64,000 nucleotides of DNA from Rudaea sp. 3F27F6 (GCF_005503555.1 NZ_SCNG01000002.1:496001-560000); one strand, 5' to 3'. Positions 38,622-47,640 are shown, numbered from the stretch's first letter. Notes: generated by a model not told the origin, from the sequence alone. Translations and numbers: made by a program.

Positions 38622-39131
38622 TCAGCGCACGCGGCGCAATTGGCGCAGGAAATGGACGCCGCCGCTGTCGCCCTCGATGGTCAGCACGTCGCCCTCGATG
38701 CGGAACGGGCGCGGCTGATCCGTGCCGAGATAACTCGGCATCAAGCTGCCTTCTATCCCGTGCACGACAAGGCCCTTCTGCGCATCGATGCGATAGGTGC
38801 CGAAGTAAGCGACGTAACCGCGGTAAGCCGCGCGCACTTCGTCGTTCGTGCCGTTCGCATCGTCGCCCGATGCGAACGGCGCCGCCGCCGGCATGCGCAT
38901 GATCTGCACATGCACGTGTCCGCTTGCGTCGTACACGATGTAGCCCTTGGGGTGCTCTCCGTACGGATAAGAAATCTTTCCCGCGGCATCGGTGTCGGTG
39001 AAGCGCTCGATGCGCCAGGTTCCGACCAGCGGCTCGATCGCCTCTGCCGCTCTCGACGATGTGCAAGTCAACAGTGTTGCCAATGCCGCCACGACGAAGC
39101 AGCCGATGGAAACGATGCGCGTGTTGTTCAC
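38622..39131 (-). CDS. Secreted lipocalin-like domain protein
   Basis: 169 aa with a signal peptide (ending TSSRAAEA). The conserved LVGTWRIERFTDTDAAGK opening, YPYGEHPKGYIVYDASGHV and IEGDVLTIEG belong to the lipocalin-like family of bacterial proteins, many of which are of unknown ligand. It converges with the TonB receptor gene; a GC-rich inverted repeat without a U-run lies between them. Confidence 0.8.
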   Translation of the reverse strand: MNNTRIVSIGCFVVAALATLLTCTSSRAAEAIEPLVGTWRIERFTDTDAAGKISYPYGEHPKGYIVYDASGHVHVQIMRMPAAAPFASGDDANGTNDEVRAAYRGYVAYFGTYRIDAQKGLVVHGIEGSLMPSYLGTDQPRPFRIEGDVLTIEGDSGGVHFLRQLRRVR

Positions 39132-39190
39132 AGCGAACTCCTAGCGAAACCAATCGCAGCAAAAGTGCGGGCCTGCGATCTGCGCAGCCT

Positions 39191-40096
39191 TCAATCTAAT
39201 TGCAGCTCGCCGTGCATCAGTTCGATCACCCGGCCACCGACATGGATGCGCCGCTCGGCATCCACGTTCAGATGCAAGAGACACGGCCGTCCCGTCGCCA
39301 CACCTTGATGCACATCGAAGGCGAACGGCGTCGATGCGCCGCTCGCGAGCAGATAGCCGCCGAGATTCGCGCAGGCCGAGCCGGTGCCCGGGTCTTCGAG
39401 AATCGCGCCGTGCTGCCGCCAGAAATATCGGCTGAACACGCGCGATGCGCCGTCCTGCGCATAGACGTAGGCGTGCGCTTCGCGCTCGTTGCTGCAGTAA
39501 TCGACGAAAGCGCCCGGCTGCGGGTCCGTGCGCCGCACGGCATCCGCACTCACCAGCGGCACGATCAATTGTTCCACGCCGACGTTCATCCACAGCGGAT
39601 CGCCGGCGATGTCGTCTTCTTGCAGGCCGAGCGCCTGTGCGATCTGCGCACGCGAGTACTCATAGGCGCGATGCGTCGGCACGTTCGCGGTCAGCGTCCA
39701 CACATCGCCTTGCGCGGTGACGGGAATCGCACCGACGTTCAGATACAACCGCACCGCATCGCCGCCGTACTTGAGCGCGCGCAATACGTGCGCGGTGCCG
39801 AGCGTGGGGTGGCCGGCGAACGGCATCTCGAAAGTCGGAGTGAAGATGCGCACTCGCGCATCGGCCTCGCTCGGAGAGACCGGCGTCGCGCGCCCCGGCA
39901 CCGCCGCCCCGCTCTCTTCGCGACCGGTGCCGAGCGCAAAAATAAAGGTCGATTCCGAGAGGTTGAACTGCAGGGCGAGCTGCTGCATCTCGGCTTCGCT
40001 CAAACCCTGCGCGTCCTCGACCACGGCGAGCGGATTGCCGCTGAGCTTGGACTCGGCGAACACATTGACGATGCGAAAGCGATAACTACGACTCAT
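39191..40096 (-). CDS. PhzF-family isomerase/epimerase-like protein
   Basis: 301 aa. It begins with the PhzF hallmark VNVFAESKLSGNPLAVVEDA and has LSESTFIF with the catalytic-type Glu, MPFAGHPTLGTAHVL, and the second-lobe DPGTGSACANLGGYLL. The family has a diaminopimelate-epimerase fold. No phenazine genes are nearby, so it is one of the many PhzF homologues of unknown substrate. It is followed by the lipocalin-like gene 59 nt later. Confidence 0.9.
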   Translation of the reverse strand: MSRSYRFRIVNVFAESKLSGNPLAVVEDAQGLSEAEMQQLALQFNLSESTFIFALGTGREESGAAVPGRATPVSPSEADARVRIFTPTFEMPFAGHPTLGTAHVLRALKYGGDAVRLYLNVGAIPVTAQGDVWTLTANVPTHRAYEYSRAQIAQALGLQEDDIAGDPLWMNVGVEQLIVPLVSADAVRRTDPQPGAFVDYCSNEREAHAYVYAQDGASRVFSRYFWRQHGAILEDPGTGSACANLGGYLLASGASTPFAFDVHQGVATGRPCLLHLNVDAERRIHVGGRVIELMHGELQLD

Positions 40097-40111
40097 GGGC
40101 GTAGATCCGCG

Positions 40112-40132
40112 CGTTGCGACCAGATCGCAACG
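40112..40132 (-). terminator. Possible terminator hairpin after the 3-keto-glycoside-type cluster
   Basis: CGTTGCGA-CCAGA-TCGCAACG is a perfect 8-bp stem 36 nt past the stop of the last cluster gene and just before the PhzF-like gene. It lacks a U-tract, so function is uncertain. Confidence 0.35.
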
Positions 40133-40167
40133 ATAGCGGATTCTTCACGCCGTGTGGATGCAGCCCG

Positions 40168-40824
40168 CTACGTCGCCCAGCGCTTGCCGTTGCCGGCCTG
40201 ATTGACCGGCACGCAGCCGTGATACGCACCCGGTATCGCCACGTATTGCAGCACCTGCGTCGCGCCCGGCTCGGAGGTGAAGAAGCCGAGCAACGCGAGT
40301 TCTTTCGTGGTCAGGATGAACGACCGCTTGCGCCCTGGGCCTTCCGCCTTCGTGCGCTGCTCGAGCATTTTGGTGCTGCGCACTTCCTGCCAGAGATCTT
40401 TCTGCTTCTGCGCCGCGGCGCTGTGCTCGTCCGCGATCGCGGCCTCCTGCTGGCGCTGGATCAGCGCCTTCTGCTGCGCTGCTTCGAGCTTGAGGAACGG
40501 TTTGCCGTGCTGCGCCTGCGCTGCGGTATCGAAATCACGCAGGCCTTGCAGATAGTGCTCCCGCGCCGCGCGCGAGCAGACCGCTTTGAGCATCGTGTCG
40601 ATGAAAGCCGGCACGCCGACGTCGAGCGCACCCGGCGTGCCGGTGCGCGGCAGCATAAGGTCGACGATGCGCGAAACCAGGGCGAATTGCTCCTTGTCGA
40701 GCACGGATGGCTTCCAGTCCGCGGCGGTCGCCTTCGCATAGGCTTCGGGCGCGGCGAACGCCGGGATGGTGAGCGCACCGCCCATCAGGGCGGCGACGCG
40801 TTGCAGTACTTCGCGACGATTCAT
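40168..40824 (-). CDS. Gluconate 2-dehydrogenase subunit 3-type protein
   Basis: 218 aa. The N-terminus MNRREVLQRVAALMGGALTI resembles a Tat signal (NRREVL then hydrophobic). The mature part matches the small subunit-3 family that accompanies GMC dehydrogenases (LDKEQFALVSRIVDLMLPRT with conserved PxTxxPGALD, ELALLGFFTSEPGATQVLQY, and PGAYHGCVP). It starts 10 nt after the GMC gene and probably chaperones or co-exports it to the periplasm. Confidence 0.88.
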   Translation of the reverse strand: MNRREVLQRVAALMGGALTIPAFAAPEAYAKATAADWKPSVLDKEQFALVSRIVDLMLPRTGTPGALDVGVPAFIDTMLKAVCSRAAREHYLQGLRDFDTAAQAQHGKPFLKLEAAQQKALIQRQQEAAIADEHSAAAQKQKDLWQEVRSTKMLEQRTKAEGPGRKRSFILTTKELALLGFFTSEPGATQVLQYVAIPGAYHGCVPVNQAGNGKRWAT

Positions 40825-40834
40825 CTTTCCGTCC

Positions 40835-42523
40835 TCAAATGTTCTGGCGCTTGAGTTCTTCCACCGCGTGGCCGACCGCGCGCGCGGTCAGGGCCATGTA
40901 AGTCAGCGACGGATTCTGGCAGGCCGAGGACGTCATGCACGCGCCGTCGGTGACGAAAACGTTCTTGCACGCGTGCACCTGGTTCCACGAATTGAGCACC
41001 GATGTTTTCGCATCGCGGCCCATGCGCGCCGTGCCCATCTCGTGGATGCCGAGGCCGATGCCGTATTCGCCGTCCATGACGCGCACGTCGCGGTAGCCGG
41101 CCGATTCGAGCATCTCGGCCGCGTCGTTGATCATGTCCTTGCGCATGCGCAGCTCGTTGTCGCGCAGACGCGCATCGAACGACAGGATCGGCAAGCCGAA
41201 CTTGTCCTTCTTGCCGCGATCGAGGCTCACGCGGTTGTCGTGGTGCGGCAGGATTTCGCCGAACGCGGTCATGCCGATATTCCACGGCCCCGGCGCCTGC
41301 GCCTTCTTCTTCAGGTCGTCGCCGATTTCGTCGGCGTATTCCAGGCCGCTCCAGCCCGCGCGCGAAGCGCCGCCCTGGTAGCCGAAGCCGCGCAGATAGT
41401 CGCGCTTCTCCTTGCCGAGATTGCGGTAGCGCGGAATGTAGAAACCGTTGGGACGGCGGCCTGAGTAGTAGCGGTCATCGAAGCCTTCGACCGACGCGCT
41501 CGCGCCGGCAAGAAAATGATGATCCATGATGTTGCAGCCAAGCTCGCCGCTGTCGTTGCCGAAGCCGTTCGGGAATCGGCTCGACAGCGAGTTCAGCATG
41601 ATGTGGGTCGAACCGAACGCCGAGGCGCAGAGAAAAATCACCTTGGCGAAATACTCGGTCTGCGCGCCCGTCTCCGCGTCGAGCACGCGCACGCCGGTCG
41701 CCTTGCCCTTCTTGTCGTCGTAGATCAGTTCGTAGACGATCGCGTTCGGCACCAGGGTCATATTGCCGGTCTTCTGCGCGGCCGGCAGGGTGCTCGAATT
41801 GCTGCTGAAATAGGCGCCGAACGGACAGCCGCGAATGCACAGATTGCGGTAGCGGCAGGTGCTGCGCTGCGGGCTCTCGTTATGAGTCAGCGGGCCGGTC
41901 AGATGCGCGGCGCGGCCGATCGTCAGCGCGCGTCCGAACTTGTCCTTGAGCTTGCGCTGGAACTCCTGCTCGACGCAGTTGAGTTCCATCGGCGGCAGAA
42001 ATTTGCCGTCGGGCAACTGTGCCAGACCTTCGTTCTGCCCGCTGACGCCGATGAACGTCTCGACGTAGTCGTACCACGGCGCGACATCGGCGTAGCGGAT
42101 CGGCCAGTCGACCGCGACGCCGTCCTTCGCGTTCGCCTCGAAATCCATCTCGCTCCAGCGGTAGCTCTGCCGGCCCCACATGATCGAGCGGCCGCCGACG
42201 TGGTAACCGCGGATCCAGTCGAAGCGATACTTCTCTTCGTACGGATTGTCGATGTCGTCGACGAACCAGTGCTTTGATTCTTGCGCGATCGCGTAACCCG
42301 TGCGCGCCTGCTTGGCCTGGCGGTCGAGATCGTGCGCCGTCGCGCGGTTGCCGTACGGCAGTTTCCATGGATCGTCGGTCGTGGTCGGATACTCGCCGTG
42401 GCGAACCATGCGCCCGCGGTCGAGCACCAGGGTCTTGAGCCCCTTCTCGGTCAGTTCCTTCGCCGCCCAGCCGCCGGAGATGCCAGTGCCGACTACGATT
42501 GCATCGAATGAATTCTTTTCCAT
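40835..42523 (-). CDS. GMC-family FAD oxidoreductase (glycoside/gluconate dehydrogenase-like)
   Basis: 562 aa. The N-terminal FAD Rossmann motif is VVGTGISGGWAAKELTEKGL, and the C-terminal GMC region has GIHEMGTARMGRDAKTSVLN, the catalytic-type His, and SACQNPSLTYMALTARAVGH. It has no signal of its own, consistent with export in complex with the Tat-type subunit 3 encoded just after it. Family members oxidise sugars, including the C3 hydroxyl of glycosides. No cytochrome c subunit gene is adjacent, so the electron acceptor is unclear. Confidence 0.9.
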   Translation of the reverse strand: MEKNSFDAIVVGTGISGGWAAKELTEKGLKTLVLDRGRMVRHGEYPTTTDDPWKLPYGNRATAHDLDRQAKQARTGYAIAQESKHWFVDDIDNPYEEKYRFDWIRGYHVGGRSIMWGRQSYRWSEMDFEANAKDGVAVDWPIRYADVAPWYDYVETFIGVSGQNEGLAQLPDGKFLPPMELNCVEQEFQRKLKDKFGRALTIGRAAHLTGPLTHNESPQRSTCRYRNLCIRGCPFGAYFSSNSSTLPAAQKTGNMTLVPNAIVYELIYDDKKGKATGVRVLDAETGAQTEYFAKVIFLCASAFGSTHIMLNSLSSRFPNGFGNDSGELGCNIMDHHFLAGASASVEGFDDRYYSGRRPNGFYIPRYRNLGKEKRDYLRGFGYQGGASRAGWSGLEYADEIGDDLKKKAQAPGPWNIGMTAFGEILPHHDNRVSLDRGKKDKFGLPILSFDARLRDNELRMRKDMINDAAEMLESAGYRDVRVMDGEYGIGLGIHEMGTARMGRDAKTSVLNSWNQVHACKNVFVTDGACMTSSACQNPSLTYMALTARAVGHAVEELKRQNI

Positions 42524-42544
42524 GATGAAGCCCAGTCTCCGAAA

Positions 42545-43459
42545 TCAGCTGATCGAATGCAGGTAGTCGTAGGCGACCTGCGCCGCCTCGAGCTGGCTCA
42601 TGCGCGAGAACGGACCTTCCTGCTCGGCGAAATAGTGCTTGAGCCCGCCCGCTTTCGCCGCGGCGAAAATCGGTTTGTAGTCGACCGTGCCGCGACCGAG
42701 TTCCGAGCCGAGCATCTCCTCGCTCATCGGCGCGCCGTTCTTGTTCTTCTTCGGCTGGAAATCCTTGACGTGGATCAGCGGAATGCGCCCCGGATACTTC
42801 TTGAAGTAATCGACCGGATCGCGCCCGGCGAACACCATCCAGCCGCAATCGATCTCGAACTGGACCAGGGCCGGATCGGTTTCGCGCCAGACAATGTCGT
42901 AACCGACCTCACCGCCACCGAGATCGACGAATTCGCGGTCGTGGTTATGCAGAACGAACTGCAGGCCCGCGCGCTTCGCCGCCGCGCCGATGCGATTGGC
43001 CACATCGACCGTGCGCTTGGCTTCTTCGCGGCTCATCGCCGACTTCCATTCGAGCTTGGTCGACATCGCCTTGGCGACCGGCTCGATCAACGACGAAGCG
43101 GCCGCGTAGGTCGCGCCGAGCGCATGCGCCTCGTCGAACGCCTTGCCGAGATTGTCCATGTCGAACTGCAGATGCGCGCTCGGGCAGCGCAGGCCGGCGC
43201 CGTCGAGCAGGCCGCGGAATTCCTTCGGCGCGAGGCCGGCAAAACCCGCCGACTCGACTTCCTTGAAACCGATCTTGCCGAGCTTGTTCAGCGTACCCGC
43301 GGGATCGTGCTTGAGCGTGTCGTTGACCGTCCACAACTGGATGCCGACCGGCTTGCTCAGCGGATTGGCGAATAGGCGAGTCGGCAGTCCCGACACGGCG
43401 AGCGCTGCACCGAGGCTCGCCGCACGGGTAAGAAATTGTCGGCGCGATGATGGGTGCAT
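42545..43459 (-). CDS. Tat-exported TIM-barrel sugar isomerase/epimerase-like protein
   Basis: 304 aa. The start at MHPSSRRQFLTRAA (43459) has GAGGAAA upstream and is preferred over a five-codon extension. SRRQFLTRAASLGAALA is a twin-arginine signal. The xylose-isomerase-like barrel shows KVGIQLWTVNDTL-type opening, LHNHDREFV, ALVQFEIDCGWMVFAG and IPLIHVKDF, which supply the usual metal ligands. Family members in similar clusters act on 3-keto-glycosides; the exact reaction here is inferred. Confidence 0.87.
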   Translation of the reverse strand: MHPSSRRQFLTRAASLGAALAVSGLPTRLFANPLSKPVGIQLWTVNDTLKHDPAGTLNKLGKIGFKEVESAGFAGLAPKEFRGLLDGAGLRCPSAHLQFDMDNLGKAFDEAHALGATYAAASSLIEPVAKAMSTKLEWKSAMSREEAKRTVDVANRIGAAAKRAGLQFVLHNHDREFVDLGGGEVGYDIVWRETDPALVQFEIDCGWMVFAGRDPVDYFKKYPGRIPLIHVKDFQPKKNKNGAPMSEEMLGSELGRGTVDYKPIFAAAKAGGLKHYFAEQEGPFSRMSQLEAAQVAYDYLHSIS

Positions 43460-43519
43460 AGATTTCCTCGGCATAGGTAATGAAGTGAAAAAAACTAGAG
43501 TGCGCTGTGGCCGTCCGAA

Positions 43520-44887
43520 TCAGTGCGCGTTGCCGGCGCGGCGACCGCGCAGATACCAGGCCAGCAGCACGAATGCGGCGATCAGAATCACCGGCAGGAC
43601 CGTCATAAAGCGCAATGTCTGCTGCGGGCCCGCGGTGTCGATCGAATGGCCCATGATCGGCAGCACGAACGAGGTCGCGACCATGCCGGCGCCGCCCATG
43701 ATCGACAGCCCCAGCGCGCCGGTCTGCGGCGTGCGTTCGGAGACGAAACCGAGCATGGTCGGCCAGAAGTAGCAGACGCCGACGGCGAACACGATCGCGG
43801 CGAACAGCGTGCTGCCCGGCGAATTCGCAATGCTGTACAGATACAGGCCGACCGCGGAAATGAGCGCCGAAGCGAGCAGCACGCCGACCGCGCTGAGCCC
43901 GTGCACGAGCGGGCCGGCGAAGTAGCGGCCGAGCGCCATGACGCCCGTGACCGCAACGAGGACGATGATCGGATCGATGCCGGTCTTTTCGAGCAGGGCG
44001 CCGGTGAACTGGTTCGTGCCGAGTTCGGTCGACGCGGTCAGGAACATACAGAACACCATGAACGGAAACAGCAGACTGGTCTTGTTGACCACGAGCGACT
44101 CGACCACGATCGCGGCGACAACGAGACCGAGCACGATCCAGGTGGACACCGCATTGAAGTCGATCGCGATCGGCAGCGAGGTCGCGAAGATCATGAAGCC
44201 GACCAGGGCGATGATCGTGCATGGCGCGCCGACGTGGCGAAACATGTCGCGGTAGGACACGCCGCTCGTCACCCGCTCCGTCTCCGGGATCGTTTCGCCG
44301 AAGAACAGCCAGCCGTACAGCGCGAGAGGCAGGAACAGCACCGCGGTCAGCGCCTGCCATGGCAGATTGAGCTGCGAGATAAGCAACCACGACAGCACGC
44401 CGCCGATCACGATGCCGCCCGGGAACCAGACATGGAAGCGGTTGAGCATCTTGGTCTTGTCGTGCGGATACAGCGTGGTGACGAGCGGATTGCACGCTGC
44501 CTCGACGCTGCCGTTGGCGAAGCCGATAAATACGTTGGCCGCGAACAGCAGAGTCTTGTCCTTGGCGAACAACAGCACGACGAGACCGATCAGATGGCAG
44601 ACGAAGGCGATGCGCAGGACATTGCGCGTCTTCACCTGATCGATGATAGCGCCGCCGAGAAAGGTGGCGACGGCGAAGCCCCAGAACGCCGGGCCGAACG
44701 CCCAACCGATTTCTTCGCGGGTCAAACCGAAGCTCTCATGGAACACGCCTTCGATCTTCGCGCGCAGCGCGAAGGTCAGCGACGTCACGAGCAACGCGAG
44801 GCACGACGCGACGAACAGCCGCGACGCATCGACGGGCTTCACACCCGCATAGGTTTGCACGGTTCGGTTTTCAGCCGGTATCGACAC
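43520..44887 (-). CDS. MFS transporter, probably for a sugar or keto-sugar
   Basis: 455 aa with about 12 transmembrane segments. The GTG at 44887 is chosen because GGGGAG lies six bases upstream; longer frames extend into non-homologous sequence. Conserved features include EEIGWAFGPAFWGFAVATFL, ANVFIGFANGSVEAACNPLV, and RFHVWFPGGIVIGGVLSWLL. It lies between a TIM-barrel gene and a DUF1080 gene, which suggests it imports the product of periplasmic sugar oxidation. Confidence 0.9.
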   Translation of the reverse strand: MSIPAENRTVQTYAGVKPVDASRLFVASCLALLVTSLTFALRAKIEGVFHESFGLTREEIGWAFGPAFWGFAVATFLGGAIIDQVKTRNVLRIAFVCHLIGLVVLLFAKDKTLLFAANVFIGFANGSVEAACNPLVTTLYPHDKTKMLNRFHVWFPGGIVIGGVLSWLLISQLNLPWQALTAVLFLPLALYGWLFFGETIPETERVTSGVSYRDMFRHVGAPCTIIALVGFMIFATSLPIAIDFNAVSTWIVLGLVVAAIVVESLVVNKTSLLFPFMVFCMFLTASTELGTNQFTGALLEKTGIDPIIVLVAVTGVMALGRYFAGPLVHGLSAVGVLLASALISAVGLYLYSIANSPGSTLFAAIVFAVGVCYFWPTMLGFVSERTPQTGALGLSIMGGAGMVATSFVLPIMGHSIDTAGPQQTLRFMTVLPVILIAAFVLLAWYLRGRRAGNAH

Positions 44888-44904
44888 AGAGACTCCCCTT
44901 TTCT

Positions 44905-45714
44905 CTAATTCAACTTGCGGACCCAGATATTGCGGAAGCTGATCGGCGGCGACGGATCGCCGTGCGCCTGCAGCTTGATTGCGGCGTCGCCGTAGGCTTT
45001 GTACTTCGGCTTGCCGATGTACACCGTCTCGCCTTTCAGTTCGTAGTGATCCTGCACGAGCACGCCGTTGTGCAGCACGGTCACGTAGGCCGGACTCTTG
45101 AGTGCGCCGTCGGCGGCGAACGTCGGCGCCGTCCAGACGATGTCGTAGCTCTGCCACTGGCCCGGCGCACGCATCGCGTTCGCCAGCGGCGGCGCCTGCT
45201 TGTACACACTCGCGGCCTGACCGTTGACGTAGGTCTTGTTGTCGTACGAATCGAGAATCTGGATTTCGTAGCCCTCGTCGCCCGGCCCGGTCGAGGCGAG
45301 AAACACACCGCTGTTGCCGCGCGCCTGGCCTTCGCCGGTGATGCCTTGCGGCACCTGCCACTCCAGGTGCAACTGGTAATTCTTGAAGCGCTGCTTGGTC
45401 TGGATATTGCCCGTCGTTTTGTCGACGGTGACCACGCCGTCGTGCACTTTCCAGCGCGCGGGCGAGGCATCCTTGGCCGTTTCCCACAGATCGAGATTCT
45501 TGCCGTCGAACAGCACGATCGCATCGGCTGGCGCCGCGCCGTCCGTCGCGCCGGGCGCGACGATCTTAGGCACCGGCTCCCACTGCTCGGTCGCCTTCGG
45601 ATCGGTCGGCGCGGGCGCCGCAGCCTGCGCCTGCGCGAACGAATGACCGGCCAGTGCGAAGGCGAAAACCATTGCGGCCGGCGCGGTGAAAAGACGGGCG
45701 TTTCGATTTTTCAT
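44905..45714 (-). CDS. DUF1080 (3-keto-disaccharide hydrolase-type) secreted protein
   Basis: 269 aa. Start at MKNRNARLFTAPAAMVFAFA (45714), giving a Sec signal peptide cleaved near SFAQAQA. The concanavalin-like DUF1080 domain has VLFDGKNLDLWETA, FKNYQLHLEWQVP, GNSGVFLASTG, YEIQILDSYDN and ISFRNIWVRKL. Characterised members hydrolyse 3-keto-disaccharides. It lies 19 nt after the TIM-barrel gene that opens the cluster. Confidence 0.88.
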   Translation of the reverse strand: MKNRNARLFTAPAAMVFAFALAGHSFAQAQAAAPAPTDPKATEQWEPVPKIVAPGATDGAAPADAIVLFDGKNLDLWETAKDASPARWKVHDGVVTVDKTTGNIQTKQRFKNYQLHLEWQVPQGITGEGQARGNSGVFLASTGPGDEGYEIQILDSYDNKTYVNGQAASVYKQAPPLANAMRAPGQWQSYDIVWTAPTFAADGALKSPAYVTVLHNGVLVQDHYELKGETVYIGKPKYKAYGDAAIKLQAHGDPSPPISFRNIWVRKLN

Positions 45715-45733
45715 AAGCTTGTGGTTCCTGGTC

Positions 45734-46669
45734 CTAGACGCGGCAGATTTCGACGGCTTCGGCGAACGACACAAACGGATCGGGCCGCGTCGGCATAAAT
45801 TCGTGGGCGAAATAACCGTCGTACTTCAGGTCGGCGATTGCCGTTGCTATCGCGCGGTAGTTGAGTTCCTGCGTGCCGTTGATTTCGTGCCGTCCCGGCA
45901 CGCCGCCGGTGTGGAAATGGCCGATCCACTGGATGTTGTCGCGCACCGTGCGGATCACGTCGCCTTCCATGATCTGCATGTGATAGACGTCGTAGAGCAA
46001 CTTCACGTTCGGCGAATTGACACCCTTCATCACGTCCACGCCGAACGCGGTGCGGTCGCCTTGATAACCTTTGTGGTCGACCTTGCTGTTGAGCAGCTCC
46101 AGGCAGATCGTCACGCCGTTCTCGGCCGCGAGCGGTGCGATCTTCGCCAAGCCCGCGATGCAATTGTCGGCCGCCTTGCGTTCGTCGATCGACGGATTGC
46201 GGTTGCCGAACATCGCGATCAGGTTTTTCACCCCGGCTTTCTTCGCGAGCGGAATCGCCGCTTCGAGTTCCTTCAGCAGCAGCGCATGGTTTGCCGGATC
46301 GTTGAATCCGGTTTCGATGAATTTTTCGCGCTTGCTCGGATAGCCCATCGATACGGCGATGCCACTGTCGTTCACGACGGCCCATTCGTCCGGGAAGATC
46401 AGATCGATGCCGGCGAAGCCCATCGTCTTCAGGCGTGCGCACAATTCGGGCAGCGGCGCTTTGGACGTCCAGCGGCACAAGGATTGTTTCAGCCTCCCCT
46501 GCGCGACTTTCTGCGGCGCCGCCTCGGCGGACTCCGCTGCCGTCGCGGGCAGCAGCGAGGCCGCTCCTGCACCGACCACTGCGGCGATCGCGCCGAGCGC
46601 GGCACGGCGACTGATGCCCGATGTGTATTGCAGCGTCTCTGCGCTTGTCTTCCCGCTCCCCGACTCCAC
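45734..46669 (-). CDS. Tat-exported hydroxypyruvate-isomerase-like TIM-barrel protein
   Basis: 311 aa. It starts at a GTG (46669) preceded by GGAGGG eight bases upstream. SRRAALGAIAAVVGAGAASL is a twin-arginine signal. The barrel reads RLKQSLCRWTSKAPLPELCA, GVTICLELLNSKVDHKGY, VKLLYDVYHMQIMEGD and HFHTGGVPGRHEINGTQELN, with metal ligands as in Hyi. First gene of the cluster; a LacI-type operator lies about 300 nt upstream. Confidence 0.85.
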   Translation of the reverse strand: MESGSGKTSAETLQYTSGISRRAALGAIAAVVGAGAASLLPATAAESAEAAPQKVAQGRLKQSLCRWTSKAPLPELCARLKTMGFAGIDLIFPDEWAVVNDSGIAVSMGYPSKREKFIETGFNDPANHALLLKELEAAIPLAKKAGVKNLIAMFGNRNPSIDERKAADNCIAGLAKIAPLAAENGVTICLELLNSKVDHKGYQGDRTAFGVDVMKGVNSPNVKLLYDVYHMQIMEGDVIRTVRDNIQWIGHFHTGGVPGRHEINGTQELNYRAIATAIADLKYDGYFAHEFMPTRPDPFVSFAEAVEICRV

Positions 46670-46966
46670 TCAGCGTCCCTCCCGCTTAAGGCTTGCAATG
46701 AGTTCGAGAGCCATGCCGTCGCCCACCGGCGGAGAAATCACCGCGCACATCGAGCCACGGTCTGTCGCCGGCAAACTGCGCCACGAACATGGCGGATCTT
46801 GGTTCGTCCTCATTATCTTCGCACGTGTTCCGAAGCCGATGGTACCGTTATCACAACGCTTCGACCGCGTGCGCGAAATGCACTGAAGGTCTTGTCGCCG
46901 GGAAAGCCGCTTGTGATGCCGAAGACGCGCTCTTCGACGACATACGGCATGCAGAAGGTGCCCAAT

Positions 46967-46984
46967 CGTGGAAACGTTTTCACG
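46967..46984. promoter_or_regulatory. LacI-family-like operator
   Basis: CGTGGAAACGTTTTCACG is an 18-bp palindrome with one mismatch and the central CG typical of LacI/GalR-type sites. It lies upstream of the six-gene sugar cluster. No LacI-type regulator gene is in the window. Confidence 0.6.
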
Positions 46985-47039
46985 CGGCAGCGCAACATGA
47001 AAGCTGCGCATGGCGGATTTCCAAACCGCGGAAACGCGC

Positions 47040-47075
47040 GAGCCGCCTTTCTCGCGCCAACGAGAACGGCGGCTC
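47040..47075 (-). terminator. Long hairpin ending the leu/ilv operon
   Basis: GAGCCGCCTTTCTCG (47040-47054) and CGAGAACGGCGGCTC (47061-47075) form a 15-nt-arm stem with one mismatch and a 6-nt loop, 15 nt past the ilvN stop. The U-tract is weak. Confidence 0.55.
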
Positions 47076-47089
47076 GACAAGGGGAAACG

Positions 47090-47617
47090 CTAGGCCGACT
47101 GCAGCCGCGGTCGCGGCGAAGCGTGCGACAGCACCGACGCCCCAAGCTCGACCGCAGCCGTGCCGCTGCGTGCCAGCTCGACGATCTCGCCGATCTTCGT
47201 GAATGCCGCGAGGAACTCGCCGACCTCGGCGCCGCTGCCGGTGAACTCGATCGTGCGCACGTTGCCCGAGATGTCGATCACCTGCGCGCGCGGATACTTG
47301 CGCAGGGCCGCGACGAAGGCGCTCAGCGCTTCGGCGCGCACGTCGAGCTTGAGGATCAGCAGTTCGGTCTCGATATGCTCGCGGCTGGTCAGATCGGCAA
47401 TTTCGAGCACGTCGATCAGTTTGCGCGACTGCTTGATGATCTGGTCGATCACCGCATCGCTTCCCGCTGTGACCAGGGTCAGGCGCGACACGGCCTCATC
47501 GTGCGTTGGCGCGACCGTGAGCGATTCGATGTTGTAACCGCGCGCTGAAAACATGCCGGCGACGCGCGCGAGAGCACCGGCTTCGTTCTGTAAAAGAATA
47601 GAAATGATTCTGCGCAT
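47090..47617 (-). CDS. ilvN: Acetolactate synthase small (regulatory) subunit
   Basis: 175 aa. The N-terminal ACT domain (MRRIISILLQNEAGALARVA, GMFSARGYNIESLTVAPT) binds valine for feedback inhibition in the IlvN/IlvH family, and the C-terminal half (LKLDVRAEALSAFVAALRKY) completes the regulatory dimer. The ATG at 47617 has GGAGA nine bases upstream. It is separated from ilvB by an unrelated GFA gene, which is unusual. Last gene of the operon. Confidence 0.95.
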   Translation of the reverse strand: MRRIISILLQNEAGALARVAGMFSARGYNIESLTVAPTHDEAVSRLTLVTAGSDAVIDQIIKQSRKLIDVLEIADLTSREHIETELLILKLDVRAEALSAFVAALRKYPRAQVIDISGNVRTIEFTGSGAEVGEFLAAFTKIGEIVELARSGTAAVELGASVLSHASPRPRLQSA

Positions 47618-47640
47618 GGTGTCAGTCTCCGGAAAGTTTT

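Larger units (their letters stand above)
46670..47089. other. 420-nt intergenic region between ilvN and the sugar cluster
   Basis: Open frames here on both strands lack start signals and family motifs. The region holds the hairpin ending the ilv operon (47040-47075) and a LacI-type operator (46967-46984), so it is probably the terminator-plus-promoter region between the two operons. Confidence 0.6.

Noticed and set aside
39191-40096. PhzF-like gene as evidence of phenazine synthesis
   Set aside because: No other phz genes are present; PhzF-fold proteins are widespread with unrelated or unknown functions.
46670-47080. Frame of 136 codons on the minus strand between ilvN and the sugar cluster
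   Set aside because: No ribosome-binding site or family motif; overlaps a hairpin and an operator palindrome.
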